DNA from: Betaproteobacteria bacterium UBA6904
GTDB lineage: Bacteria > Pseudomonadota > Gammaproteobacteria > Burkholderiales > SG8-39
Length of the DNA stretch: 6,919 nt
Direction: 5' to 3'
Assembly (NCBI GenBank): GCA_002451175.1
Contig: DKBI01000057.1
Coordinates: 10,994 to 17,912 of the forward strand
Of the stretch, positions 1 through 6,227 are shown one piece after another. Under the pieces are notes generated by a model. That model was not told the origin of the DNA, made no database searches, and was given only the letters and a program-made list of their open reading frames with translations. Made by a program: the position numbers and the translations under genes. How positions within the stretch are numbered: position 1 is the stretch's first letter; each line of letters begins with the position of its first letter.

Positions 1-1472
1 CGCTGCGCCTCGGTCAAGTGAAGCCCCGTCTTGGTGCGGCGCCAGAGAACGTCTTGCGCCGTCTTCGCCCACTCGTGCTCCACGAAAAAACGGATTTCCC
101 GCTCGTACAGTCCGGCACCGTAATGCTCGCCGAGGTCGCCATCGCCAACGACGCCCAGGGCACGTGACCCGTGACGGCGAAAGATCCCGCGCAGCGTTGC
201 GCGATCGATACGCGGAAATCGGGCGAAGAACGCATTGCGCGCTGCGACGCGGCCTTGCTCGTCAAACTCACTCCCGGGCAGCGGCGCGCTCGACGTCCAC
301 GCCGGCCCCATCGCCGGGAAGAAGCGCCGGAGCCGATCGGTCACCTGCTCGGCAAGGCACCGGTACGTCGTAATCTTGCCGCCGAATATCGACAGCACCG
401 GCGCCAGGCCCTCGCCGCCGTCGAGCCGCAAGGTGTAATCGCGGGTCACGGCGGCCGGATCGCTCGTACCGTCGTCATACAGCGGGCGCACGCCGGCGTA
501 GTGCCAGACCACCTGCGCGGGGTCGACGGGATTGCGCAGGTAGCGGTTTACGGCGCGGCACAGATAGTCGATTTCCTTCTTGCTCACCGTGGGTCGCTCG
601 GCGTCCGGCACCTCTTCGTCGGTCGTTCCCACCAGGGTGAACCGCTCCTCGTAGGGAATCATGAAGACCACGCGACGGTCGTCGTTCTGCAGCAGAAACA
701 CGTGCTCACCCTCATACAGGCGCGGCACGACGATGTGGCTTCCTTTGACGAGCCGCACCGCGTCGCGCGACGGCTGCTCGAGGCGCTCGTTCAGCACCTG
801 TTTCACCCAAGGGCCGGCGGCATTGACGATGACGCGACAGGCGATGGTTTCGCCGTCCGACAGTCGAACCCGCCACAGGCCGTCCCGGCGCTCACCACTG
901 ACGCACGCCGTGCGCGTGAGGATGCGGGCGCCGCGTTCCCGCGCGCTGAGCGCGTTCGCGATGACCAGCCGCGCATCGTCTACACGGCAATCCGAGTACT
1001 CGAACCCATGGTGGAACTGCGGTTTGAGCGCCGCCGCGTAGGGTGCTCGGTCGATGCGCACGCCGTGCGATCCCGGCAGCGACCGCGCACCCGCGTCGCG
1101 CCGCCGCTGCCATCCGCCAAGATGGTCGTACAGGAACAGCCCCGCGCGGATCATCCAGCGCGGTCGCAGTTCCGGGACGTGCGGCATGATGAAACGCGCC
1201 GGCCAGACCAGATGCGGCGCGACCCTCAGGAGCACCTCGCGCTCGGCGAGCGCTTCGGCGACCAGGCGAAACTCGTAATGCTCCAAATAGCGCAGGCCGC
1301 CATGAATGAGCTTCGAGGACCAGGACGAGGTGGCGCTCGCGAGGTCGTCCTTCTCCACGAGCATGACCGATAGGCCGCGCCCGGCGGCGTCACGGGCGAT
1401 GCCGGCGCCATTGACGCCGCCCCCTACGACGAGCAGGTCGATCGAACCAGTGGATAGTGGCTGCGAAGACAA
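1..1472 (-). CDS. glpD: Aerobic glycerol-3-phosphate dehydrogenase (partial, C-terminal tip off the left edge)
   Basis: FAD-dependent, membrane-associated enzyme that oxidises sn-glycerol 3-phosphate to dihydroxyacetone phosphate and passes electrons to the quinone pool. Seen: the N-terminal dinucleotide-binding motif VVGGGVNGAG (residues about 15-24), an acidic residue ending the second strand (E40), the family signature SSKLIHGGLRYLE (about 52-64), then PARFIMPHVPELRPRW, WHYAGVRPLYDDG and SIFGGKITTYR. The last readable residues, DVLWRRTKTGLHLTEAQ, are the typical C-terminal domain. The 490 codons in view are close to the usual length of about 500, so only a short tail is missing. The start is uncertain. 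TTG at 1472 gives MSSQPLSTGSIDLLVVGGG, which fits the family N-terminus. An in-frame ATG at 1514 would add 14 residues and overlap the kinase gene by 34 bases. Neither has a clear Shine-Dalgarno sequence, which suggests translational coupling to the kinase gene 8 bases upstream. No glpK, glpF or glpR is visible. Confidence 0.95.
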   Translation of the reverse strand, partial: MSSQPLSTGSIDLLVVGGGVNGAGIARDAAGRGLSVMLVEKDDLASATSSWSSKLIHGGLRYLEHYEFRLVAEALAEREVLLRVAPHLVWPARFIMPHVPELRPRWMIRAGLFLYDHLGGWQRRRDAGARSLPGSHGVRIDRAPYAAALKPQFHHGFEYSDCRVDDARLVIANALSARERGARILTRTACVSGERRDGLWRVRLSDGETIACRVIVNAAGPWVKQVLNERLEQPSRDAVRLVKGSHIVVPRLYEGEHVFLLQNDDRRVVFMIPYEERFTLVGTTDEEVPDAERPTVSKKEIDYLCRAVNRYLRNPVDPAQVVWHYAGVRPLYDDGTSDPAAVTRDYTLRLDGGEGLAPVLSIFGGKITTYRCLAEQVTDRLRRFFPAMGPAWTSSAPLPGSEFDEQGRVAARNAFFARFPRIDRATLRGIFRRHGSRALGVVGDGDLGEHYGAGLYEREIRFFVEHEWAKTAQDVLWRRTKTGLHLTEAQ

Positions 1473-1480
1473 GTGGGCAA

Positions 1481-3085
1481 TTATAAGTTTGGACCGCGCT
1501 CGGGCTTCAGCCATGCGGTAACCACGACACCCGCCCCCTCGGCCAGGTTTTCCGCTTCCAGACGACCGCCATGAAATTCGGCGATCAACCGCGCGACGTA
1601 CAGCCCCAGGCCGAGGTGGGGGGTATCGCCCGCACGCCCCGAACGCGCGGAAATCATGGACTCGAACAGCGATTCGCGAATCGACTCCGGAATGCCAGGA
1701 CCGGTGTTCGTCACGCTCAAGCGCCCGCCGGCATCGAGTGCAATTCGGATCGGCGTTCCGCGGGTATGGAAATCGACCGCGTTCTCGGCCAGCTTGTCGA
1801 GCATCTGTGCCAGCAGGTCCGCACTGCCTTCGAGGAGAACCGGGGATTCGGGCAATTCGGTCTCGAAGGTCGCGTGAGCGTAGGCGATTCGGTAGCCCTC
1901 GGCGCATCCGCGCACGACGGGCACCGCGTCAAATCGCTCCCGCGTCGCGCTAGAGAGACTCTGCTCAAGGCGGCTGGCCTCGGTCATGCGCGCCAGGATC
2001 GCCGCAAGCCGGGCCAGCCCCTCGTCCGCACGCGCCGCGTATGTGGAAATCTCCTCGCGATCGCGCGCAGCGCGCAGATTCTCCAATGACGAGCGCACGA
2101 CGGCGATCGGCGTGCGCAGCTCGTGGGACAGGCGTCCGGCCATGTCCTCCAGGTACGCGCTGTAGCGGCGCATGCGGCCGAGCGCCGTCGTAAAACTGCG
2201 CGAGAGATCGCCGATTTCGTCTCCGGCATTCGACGCCGTGGCGAGCCGCGCAACTCGTCCTCGCGCGTCGATTGCGGCTTCGGCCTCGTCGCGCAGGCGC
2301 CGAATACGGTTCGAGATGCGCGTCGCGAACCACAGCAGCACCACCCCGACCAGCGCGAATGTCGCCAGCGTCATGATCAGCAGACGCTCGAGCGCCTGCG
2401 TCGTCAGCGAGGCGATGCGGTTCGTGGTCTCCTCGACCACCACGGCGCCAACAACCTGGTCGCTGACCCAAATTGGATGCGCAGCCGAGACCACGCGCGC
2501 GCGCCCGTCCCGCGTATTGCGCGTACGCGCACCCGCTGCGCCTTGCAGAGCGGCGGCAATTTCGCGCCCGGCACCGATCGCCTCGTCCGCGATGGCTTCG
2601 TCAAAATCCTCGTCCGGGGCGCCGATGAGCCAGCCCAAGGACCGCTGCACGAAGTTCTGCGGCACGGGATCACTGCGATGCAGGGAGCCCGCCAGCGCAA
2701 GGACGCGGTAGTCGCGGCTAACCACCCAAACGCGGGAGCTCGCGCGCGCCACGCCCTTGAGGATTGCGGCGATTTCGGGGTTCGCCGCAGGCGCGCGCTC
2801 GGGCGCACCGGTGTCCTCGAGCATCGAAGTTCCACCCGCCAGCGTCCGCAGCTCCCGCTCTGCCTCGCGCCGCAGCGCCGATTCGTCGGTCGATCGGTAA
2901 TCCAGGAGCTGCGGGCGGTCATGCAGCGCGGTTGCGACCGCCCGCGCCGTGGCTGCGAGAGCGGATTCTTGCGCGGACAGCAGGAAACGCTCGGTTTCGC
3001 GCACATAACGGTAGCCAGCCCAGGGCAGCGCCAGGAGCACGAGCGCAACCAGCGCGAGCTTTGCCCGCAGCGTGAGCCCTCTCAC
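1481..3085 (-). CDS. Membrane sensor histidine kinase, PdsS-like
   Basis: Inner-membrane two-component sensor kinase of 534 residues, partner of the response regulator ending one base upstream. Seen in order: transmembrane segment about 8-25 with LPWAGYRYVRE just after it; a periplasmic sensor region about 27-232 containing SAAHPIWVSDQVVGAVVVEE (200-219); a second membrane segment about 234-255; HAMP linker about 256-308; HisKA with phosphoacceptor H321 in RLSHELRTP; N box KLAENAVDF with N435; G1 motif NTGPGIPE (460-467); G2 motif LGLGLYVARL (491-500). All catalytic boxes look intact. The N-terminus and the AAHPIW segment resemble, from memory, the histidine kinase of the proteobacterial dedicated sortase system. 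Those proteins are nearer 700 residues, so part of the sensor region appears absent. The start is GTG (3085), one base after the regulator's TGA, so translation is probably coupled. The signal sensed is unknown. Confidence 0.93.
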   Translation of the reverse strand: MRGLTLRAKLALVALVLLALPWAGYRYVRETERFLLSAQESALAATARAVATALHDRPQLLDYRSTDESALRREAERELRTLAGGTSMLEDTGAPERAPAANPEIAAILKGVARASSRVWVVSRDYRVLALAGSLHRSDPVPQNFVQRSLGWLIGAPDEDFDEAIADEAIGAGREIAAALQGAAGARTRNTRDGRARVVSAAHPIWVSDQVVGAVVVEETTNRIASLTTQALERLLIMTLATFALVGVVLLWFATRISNRIRRLRDEAEAAIDARGRVARLATASNAGDEIGDLSRSFTTALGRMRRYSAYLEDMAGRLSHELRTPIAVVRSSLENLRAARDREEISTYAARADEGLARLAAILARMTEASRLEQSLSSATRERFDAVPVVRGCAEGYRIAYAHATFETELPESPVLLEGSADLLAQMLDKLAENAVDFHTRGTPIRIALDAGGRLSVTNTGPGIPESIRESLFESMISARSGRAGDTPHLGLGLYVARLIAEFHGGRLEAENLAEGAGVVVTAWLKPERGPNL

Positions 3086-3086
3086 G

Positions 3087-3776
3087 TCAGTCCCGCCAGC
3101 GATAGCCGATCCCGTAAACCGTCTCGATGGCGTCGAATCCGGTATCGGCAGACAGAAACTTCGCGCGCACCCGTTTGATGTGCGACGTGATCGTCGCGTC
3201 GTCGACGACTAGCTCGGCGTCTCGCATCAGCTGGTCGCGGTTCTTGACGTGCCCTGGATACCGCGCCAGCGAATGCACCATCCAGAACTCGGTCAGCGTG
3301 AGGTCGACCCGCGTGCCGCGCCAGTGCGCGCTGAATCGCTTGAGGTCCAGCTCGAGCGCGCCCCGGTCCAGGCGCTCCTCGAGCGGCTGACGCTCGCGCA
3401 GCACGTCCACGCGCCGAAACAGCGCGCCGATGCGGGCCAGCAGCTGGGGCAGGCTCGCCTCCTTGGTGACGTAGTCGTCGGCCCCGAGGCGCAGCCCCGA
3501 CACGACGTCGAAATCCGAATCGCGCGCGCTCAGGAACACGATCGGCAGTTGAGGCGACAGCGCGCGAAGCTCCCGGCAGAGCCCGAAGCCGCCCTCCGGG
3601 TCATCGCCCAAGCCGATGTCGATGATCGCCAGATCCGGCAGACGGGCACGAAAGGCGGCAAGCGCCGACGCCGCGCCGTCGTATGCGGCTACCTCGTAGC
3701 CATGGCGACGAAGTGCGTCGGCGTAATTCGCGCGGATGGAAGGCTCGTCCTCGACCAGTGCGATGCGGCGCGGCAT
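3087..3776 (-). CDS. pdsR: OmpR/PhoB-family response regulator, PdsR-like
   Basis: DNA-binding response regulator of 229 residues. Receiver domain about 3-120: acidic pocket E9/D10, phosphoacceptor D53 in AIIDIGLGD, switch residue S83 in FLSARDSDFD, and K105 in DDYVTK. Winged-helix output domain about 135-228: LTLTEFWMVHSLARYPGHV leads into the recognition helix VDDATITSHIKRVRAKF (191-207) and the C-terminal wing YGIGYRW. The stretches SARDSDFDVVSGLRLGADDY and TEFWMVHSLARYPGHVKNR match my memory of the 'proteobacterial dedicated sortase system response regulator' rather than generic OmpR, PhoB or CreB. The symbol rests on that memory, not on a search; the class (OmpR family) is certain. It heads the apparent regulator-kinase-glpD operon. 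No Shine-Dalgarno sequence precedes the ATG, and a -10-like box lies 6 bases upstream, so the mRNA may be leaderless. Confidence 0.93.
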   Translation of the reverse strand: MPRRIALVEDEPSIRANYADALRRHGYEVAAYDGAASALAAFRARLPDLAIIDIGLGDDPEGGFGLCRELRALSPQLPIVFLSARDSDFDVVSGLRLGADDYVTKEASLPQLLARIGALFRRVDVLRERQPLEERLDRGALELDLKRFSAHWRGTRVDLTLTEFWMVHSLARYPGHVKNRDQLMRDAELVVDDATITSHIKRVRAKFLSADTGFDAIETVYGIGYRWRD

Positions 3777-3782
3777 GTGATC

Positions 3783-3788
3783 AATATA
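3783..3788 (-). promoter_or_regulatory. Candidate -10 box of the response regulator operon, leaderless arrangement
   Basis: Read on the minus strand this is TATATT, 5 of 6 to the sigma-70 consensus TATAAT. Only six bases (GATCAC) separate it from the regulator's ATG, so transcription would begin at or next to the A of the start codon. No good -35 hexamer lies 16-18 bases upstream; that position is A-rich. An activator bound over the nearby direct repeat could compensate. Inferred from position only. Confidence 0.35.
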
Positions 3789-3802
3789 CCGGATCGGACG
3801 CA

Positions 3803-3818
3803 GTCATTTTTTCGTCAT
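3803..3818 (-). promoter_or_regulatory. Candidate OmpR-family operator: ATGAC-N6-ATGAC direct repeat
   Basis: On the minus strand ATGAC occurs twice, at 3814-3818 and 3803-3807, with an 11-bp repeat period, one helical turn. OmpR/PhoB-family regulators usually bind as head-to-tail dimers to direct repeats of about this period. If transcription starts at 3776, the repeats sit at roughly -27 to -42, over the poor -35 region, where an activating or autoregulating dimer would be expected. The half-sites are only five bases, so chance is a real alternative. Confidence 0.3.
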
Positions 3819-3919
3819 GATCTGCCGCTCCACCGCCAGATTTGCGGCCCTCCGGCGGCCCCTTCAGGGCGTGCAATCGACGCAGGATCCAACCGCCATT
3901 CGAAAGGAGATCAATTCCG

Positions 3920-4090
3920 ATGAATCAGCGCAGAAAAGCCGTCATGGAATTGGCAGCGCCGATCGCCCTCGCATTGGCCATCGGCGTGAGCGTAAGCCTC
4001 CTGCTTGCCGGGGGCACGCTACTGCTGGCAGGCAGCGGCGCGCAGGTGCAGCCAGGCGCGGCAGCCGTGCCTGCAGCGCAGCGCCCATGA
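3920..4090 (+). CDS. Small single-span membrane protein, hypothetical (56 aa)
   Basis: I do not recognise this protein. The start is set by a strong Shine-Dalgarno sequence, AAAGGAG at 3903-3909, ten bases before the ATG. The product begins with a basic stretch (MNQRRK), followed by a long hydrophobic segment of Ala, Leu, Gly and Val at about residues 11-38, and ends in a short Ala/Pro/Gln-rich tail (39-56). The charge pattern predicts an N-terminus in the cytoplasm and a short periplasmic tail. There is no lipobox cysteine; it could be an uncleaved anchor or an exported peptide cut near AGSGA. It is divergent from the two-component regulator and shares its control region, so it may be a target or accessory of that system (inference). 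Its TGA overlaps an ATG (ATGA at 4087-4090) that opens a doubtful 60-codon frame. Confidence 0.7.
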   Translation: MNQRRKAVMELAAPIALALAIGVSVSLLLAGGTLLLAGSGAQVQPGAAAVPAAQRP

Positions 4091-4209
4091 GAGAGCTGGC
4101 GGAATATGGCGGCGTTGCCTTGGGCGTGGAATGCGCATTCCCGGCGCCAACGCCTCGGACCGAGCAGCCGGTCAAGCGTCTTGAAGCGATGATTCGCCGA
4201 GCGCACCCA

Positions 4210-4244
4210 CTGCGCCGTAGCGTTCCCTTGACGCTGCGGCGCGG
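4210..4244 (+). terminator. Strong hairpin, terminator-like but without a T-tract
   Basis: Arms at 4212-4223 (GCGCCGTAGCGT) and 4231-4242 (ACGCTGCGGCGC) pair over 12 bases with one G-U wobble and a 7-base loop. The stem can extend to 4210/4244 with one more wobble and a C-G pair. It is not followed by a run of T on either strand, so it is not a canonical intrinsic terminator. It could terminate the small-protein transcript with Rho's help, protect its 3' end, or be part of a structured RNA. The inverted repeat itself is certain; its function is not. Confidence 0.4.
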
Positions 4245-4248
4245 GCTA

Positions 4249-4298
4249 GTCCGGCGATCGATCCGCTAGAGGAACCGCGGCGGCGGACGGCGCCGGAC
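4249..4298 (+). repeat. 8-bp perfect inverted repeat, possible long-loop stem
   Basis: GTCCGGCG at 4249-4256 and CGCCGGAC at 4291-4298 are exact reverse complements separated by 34 bases. The right arm ends five bases before AAGGAGGT, so the stem could influence access to that site. In DNA this GC-rich, an 8-bp match at this distance can arise by chance. Confidence 0.35.
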
Positions 4299-4302
4299 GG
4301 GA

Positions 4303-4321
4303 AAGGAGGTCGGGAGACATG
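4303..4321 (+). promoter_or_regulatory. Near-perfect Shine-Dalgarno sequence plus ATG not belonging to a recognised gene
   Basis: AAGGAGGT at 4303-4310 matches the anti-Shine-Dalgarno sequence of 16S rRNA over eight bases and has ideal 8-base spacing to an ATG at 4319. That ATG opens a 59-codon frame, rich in Pro, Ala, Arg and Cys, which ends at 4498 inside the transferase gene in a different reading frame. The transferase start lies 68 bases further down with no comparable site. It could be a regulatory upstream frame or a relic; the site itself is clear, its use is not shown. Confidence 0.4.
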
Positions 4322-4386
4322 TTCCGGCCGCCGCCCGCCGCTTCGGCAGCTTGCGCAGTTGCAGCAGAGGCGTGGACAATTCGTGC

Positions 4387-5070
4387 ATGTCGTCCCGCCT
4401 CACCTTGGTCATCGGCAACAAGAACTACTCCTCCTGGTCGATGCGACCCTGGGTGGCGCTGCGGGCCGCAGGCATCGACTTTGAAGAACGGTTGCTGAAG
4501 TTCGAGTCGCGCGACTGGGACGACCATATCAGCACGCTCGCGCCTTCTGGGATGGTGCCCGTGCTGTGGGAGGGAGCGCCCGGCGGAGGTTTCGCCACGT
4601 GGGACACACTGGCAATCGTCGAGCGGGTGAACGAGCTATTCCCCCACAAGGGCCTCTGGCCAGTGGATCCCCATGCGCGGGCTTGGGCGCGGGCCTACTG
4701 CGCCGAAATGCACGCCGGCTTCCAAGCGCTGCGTGCCGCGATGCCGATGAATATCCACGGCCGGTACCCTGGCAAGGGCATGAATCCGAACGTTGCGCGC
4801 GACATTGCACGCATCAGCACGCTTTGGACGGATGCGCGAACACGGTTTGGCGGGTCGGCACCGTACCTGTTCGGCGCGTTTTCCGCGGCAGACGCGTATT
4901 TCGCGCCAGTGGCGATGCGCTTCGTCACCTACGGGGTCGTCCTGCAAGGCGCTGCCGAGCAGTATCGACGTCGACTGACGGAGTCACCCGCGGTAGGGGC
5001 GTGGAGCGCGGCGGCTCTGGCGGAAACGGAGTTCGTTGCCGCGGACGAACCGTACGCGACGCCGCGCTGA
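4387..5070 (+). CDS. Glutathione S-transferase family protein
   Basis: Cytosolic protein of 227 residues with the two-domain glutathione transferase layout. N-terminal thioredoxin-like domain about 4-85: the opening LTLVIGNKNYSSWSMRPW carries the Ser-type active-site region (S15/S16), the cis-proline is P58 in SGMVPVL, and the glutathione gamma-glutamyl-binding turn is replaced by WDTLAIVE (72-79). An all-helical C-terminal domain (about 95-215) follows, with the helix-capping segment YLFGAFSAADAYFAPV and the ending ADEPYATPR common in this subfamily. The substrate cannot be read from sequence; the subfamily is mostly uncharacterised. ATG at 4387 is chosen because the family begins immediately before LTLVIGNKNYSSW. 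It lacks a good Shine-Dalgarno sequence; the nearest, AGAGG, is 16 bases away. A GTG at 4372 is an alternative start adding five residues. The gene precedes the racemase gene by 8 bases. Confidence 0.92.
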   Translation: MSSRLTLVIGNKNYSSWSMRPWVALRAAGIDFEERLLKFESRDWDDHISTLAPSGMVPVLWEGAPGGGFATWDTLAIVERVNELFPHKGLWPVDPHARAWARAYCAEMHAGFQALRAAMPMNIHGRYPGKGMNPNVARDIARISTLWTDARTRFGGSAPYLFGAFSAADAYFAPVAMRFVTYGVVLQGAAEQYRRRLTESPAVGAWSAAALAETEFVAADEPYATPR

Positions 5071-5078
5071 GGAAAACC

Positions 5079-6227
5079 ATGGGTCCCCTTGCAGGCGTTC
5101 GCGTACTCGAATTCGAAGCCATCGGGCCAGGCCCATTCTGCGGCATGCTGCTCGCGGACATGGGCGCCGACGTTTTGCTCGTCGATCGGCCGCAGGATCC
5201 GAGCCTCGGCCTGGGACGTGAACGCAGCTCCGATGTCATGCTGCGCGGCAGACGATCGCTGACCCTCGATCTGAAGACGGCGGACGGGATCGAGGCCGCC
5301 CTCTGGATGACATCAAGGGCGGATGCCCTGATTGAGGGGTTCCGTCCGGGCGTGATGGAGCGCCTGGGCCTCGGCCCGGACGTGCTGCTGAAGCACAATC
5401 CGCGGCTGGTTTACGGCCGCATGACCGGCTGGGGACAGGACGGGCCGCTTGCGCCACGGGCGGGTCACGATATCAACTACATCGCCCTGACGGGGATACT
5501 CCACGCAATCGGCCGCGCTGGTGGCTCGCCCGTGCCGCCGTTGAACCTGATCGGCGACTTCGGTGGCGGGGGCATGTTGCTCGCCTTCGGCATCGTCTGC
5601 GCACTCCTCGAGGCGCAGCGCTCCGGCAAGGGGCAAGTCGTTGACGCAGCCATGGTGGATGGCGCCTCGCTCCTGTCGACGATGTTCTGGGGAATGCTCG
5701 CCGCCGGGCGCTGGAGCGAGGCGCGAGGCGCGAATGCCCTGGACTCCGGCGCGCCGTGGTACGACGTCTACGAAACGAAGGATGGAAAGTACGTTGCCAT
5801 CGGGTCGATCGAACCCAAGTTCTATGACGAACTGCTCAAACGCCTTGGTCTGTCGCCTGGCCAGCTGCCGCCGCAGCACGACCGCGGCCGATGGGCCGAG
5901 CTCAGGGAGCGATTGGCGGCAACGTTTCGTCTGAAGACGCGCGAGGAATGGAACTCCATCTTCGACGGCTCGGATGCCTGTTTTGCCCCGGTCCTGACCT
6001 TCTCCGAGGCGCGCGCGCATCCGCACAACCTGAGCCGTCGCACGTTTGTCGACGCCGCGAAGGTCGTACAGCCCGCGCCGGCGCCGCGCTTGTCGCGTAC
6101 GCCTGGCGAGATCCGCCGCGCGCCTCCAGAGCGCGGGGCCGGGGGGCGCGAAGCCCTTCGCAACTGGGGATTCGCCGAGGAGGAGATCGGTCGGCTGGCG
6201 GCACTCGGCGTCGGCTGCGCACCGTAG
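5079..6227 (+). CDS. Alpha-methylacyl-CoA racemase (CaiB/BaiF CoA-transferase family III)
   Basis: Predicted to interconvert (2R)- and (2S)-2-methylacyl-CoA thioesters, allowing beta-oxidation of branched-chain or isoprenoid acids. The 382 residues match the length of the racemase branch. Seen: the N-terminal signature GPLAGVRVLEFEAIGPGPF; LLADMGADVLLVDRP; RLGLGPDVLLKHNPRLVYGR; GHDINYIALTGILHAIGR with H130; LNLIGDFGGGGM with D160; and IGSIEPKFYDELLK with E245. H130, D160 and E245 are each offset by +4 from H126, D156 and E241 of the characterised Mycobacterium tuberculosis racemase Mcr, which supports racemase over plain CoA transfer. The start is fixed by GAGGA (5069-5073), five bases before the ATG and overlapping the transferase stop codon, so the two genes are almost certainly co-transcribed. 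It converges with atpC. A CoA-transferase function cannot be fully excluded in this superfamily. Confidence 0.93.
   Translation: MGPLAGVRVLEFEAIGPGPFCGMLLADMGADVLLVDRPQDPSLGLGRERSSDVMLRGRRSLTLDLKTADGIEAALWMTSRADALIEGFRPGVMERLGLGPDVLLKHNPRLVYGRMTGWGQDGPLAPRAGHDINYIALTGILHAIGRAGGSPVPPLNLIGDFGGGGMLLAFGIVCALLEAQRSGKGQVVDAAMVDGASLLSTMFWGMLAAGRWSEARGANALDSGAPWYDVYETKDGKYVAIGSIEPKFYDELLKRLGLSPGQLPPQHDRGRWAELRERLAATFRLKTREEWNSIFDGSDACFAPVLTFSEARAHPHNLSRRTFVDAAKVVQPAPAPRLSRTPGEIRRAPPERGAGGREALRNWGFAEEEIGRLAALGVGCAP

Larger units (their letters stand above)
3777..3919. promoter_or_regulatory. Divergent intergenic control region between response regulator and small membrane protein
   Basis: This 143-bp gap must hold the promoters of both outward-facing transcripts. 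The part next to the regulator (about 3777-3820) is noticeably AT-richer than its surroundings. It contains the -10-like box and the direct repeat listed separately. The remainder (about 3821-3900) is GC-rich, and I could not find a convincing -35/-10 pair for the plus-strand gene in it. Confidence 0.6.
4091..4386 (+). other. 296-bp intergenic stretch with inverted repeats and an orphan Shine-Dalgarno sequence
   Basis: No recognisable gene lies here. It contains two inverted repeats (4210-4244 and 4249-4298), a near-perfect Shine-Dalgarno sequence at 4303-4310, and GC-rich complementary runs either side of it (about 4277-4286 and 4327-4340). A frame of 60 codons opens at the ATGA overlap (4087) and ends at 4269. 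It has no Shine-Dalgarno sequence and is crossed by the first hairpin, so I have not called it a gene. The stretch may be the 3' end of the small-protein transcript plus a structured leader for the transferase gene. Confidence 0.5.

Noticed and set aside
171..1373. 400-codon open frame on the plus strand, antisense to glpD
   Set aside because: Low-complexity, Arg/His/Ala-rich product with no family resemblance. It lies wholly opposite an unmistakable GlpD and is a by-product of GC-rich codon use.
2123..3178. 351-codon open frame on the plus strand, antisense to the kinase
   Set aside because: Product is Arg/Gln/Ala-rich and unrecognisable, while the opposite strand carries all kinase motifs in one intact frame.
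3842..3919. Upstream extension of the small membrane protein frame
   Set aside because: The extension is Arg/Pro-rich with no ribosome site, whereas ATG 3920 has a well-spaced AAAGGAG; the hydrophobic protein starts there.
4246..4527. 93-codon minus-strand frame across the transferase leader
   Set aside because: No ribosome site worth noting, no recognisable product, and it overlaps the conserved transferase N-terminus on the other strand.
4566..5078. Upstream open extension of the racemase frame through the transferase gene
   Set aside because: Translation is Arg-rich nonsense. The racemase signature begins exactly at the ATG at 5079, which has its own Shine-Dalgarno sequence, so this is not a fusion.
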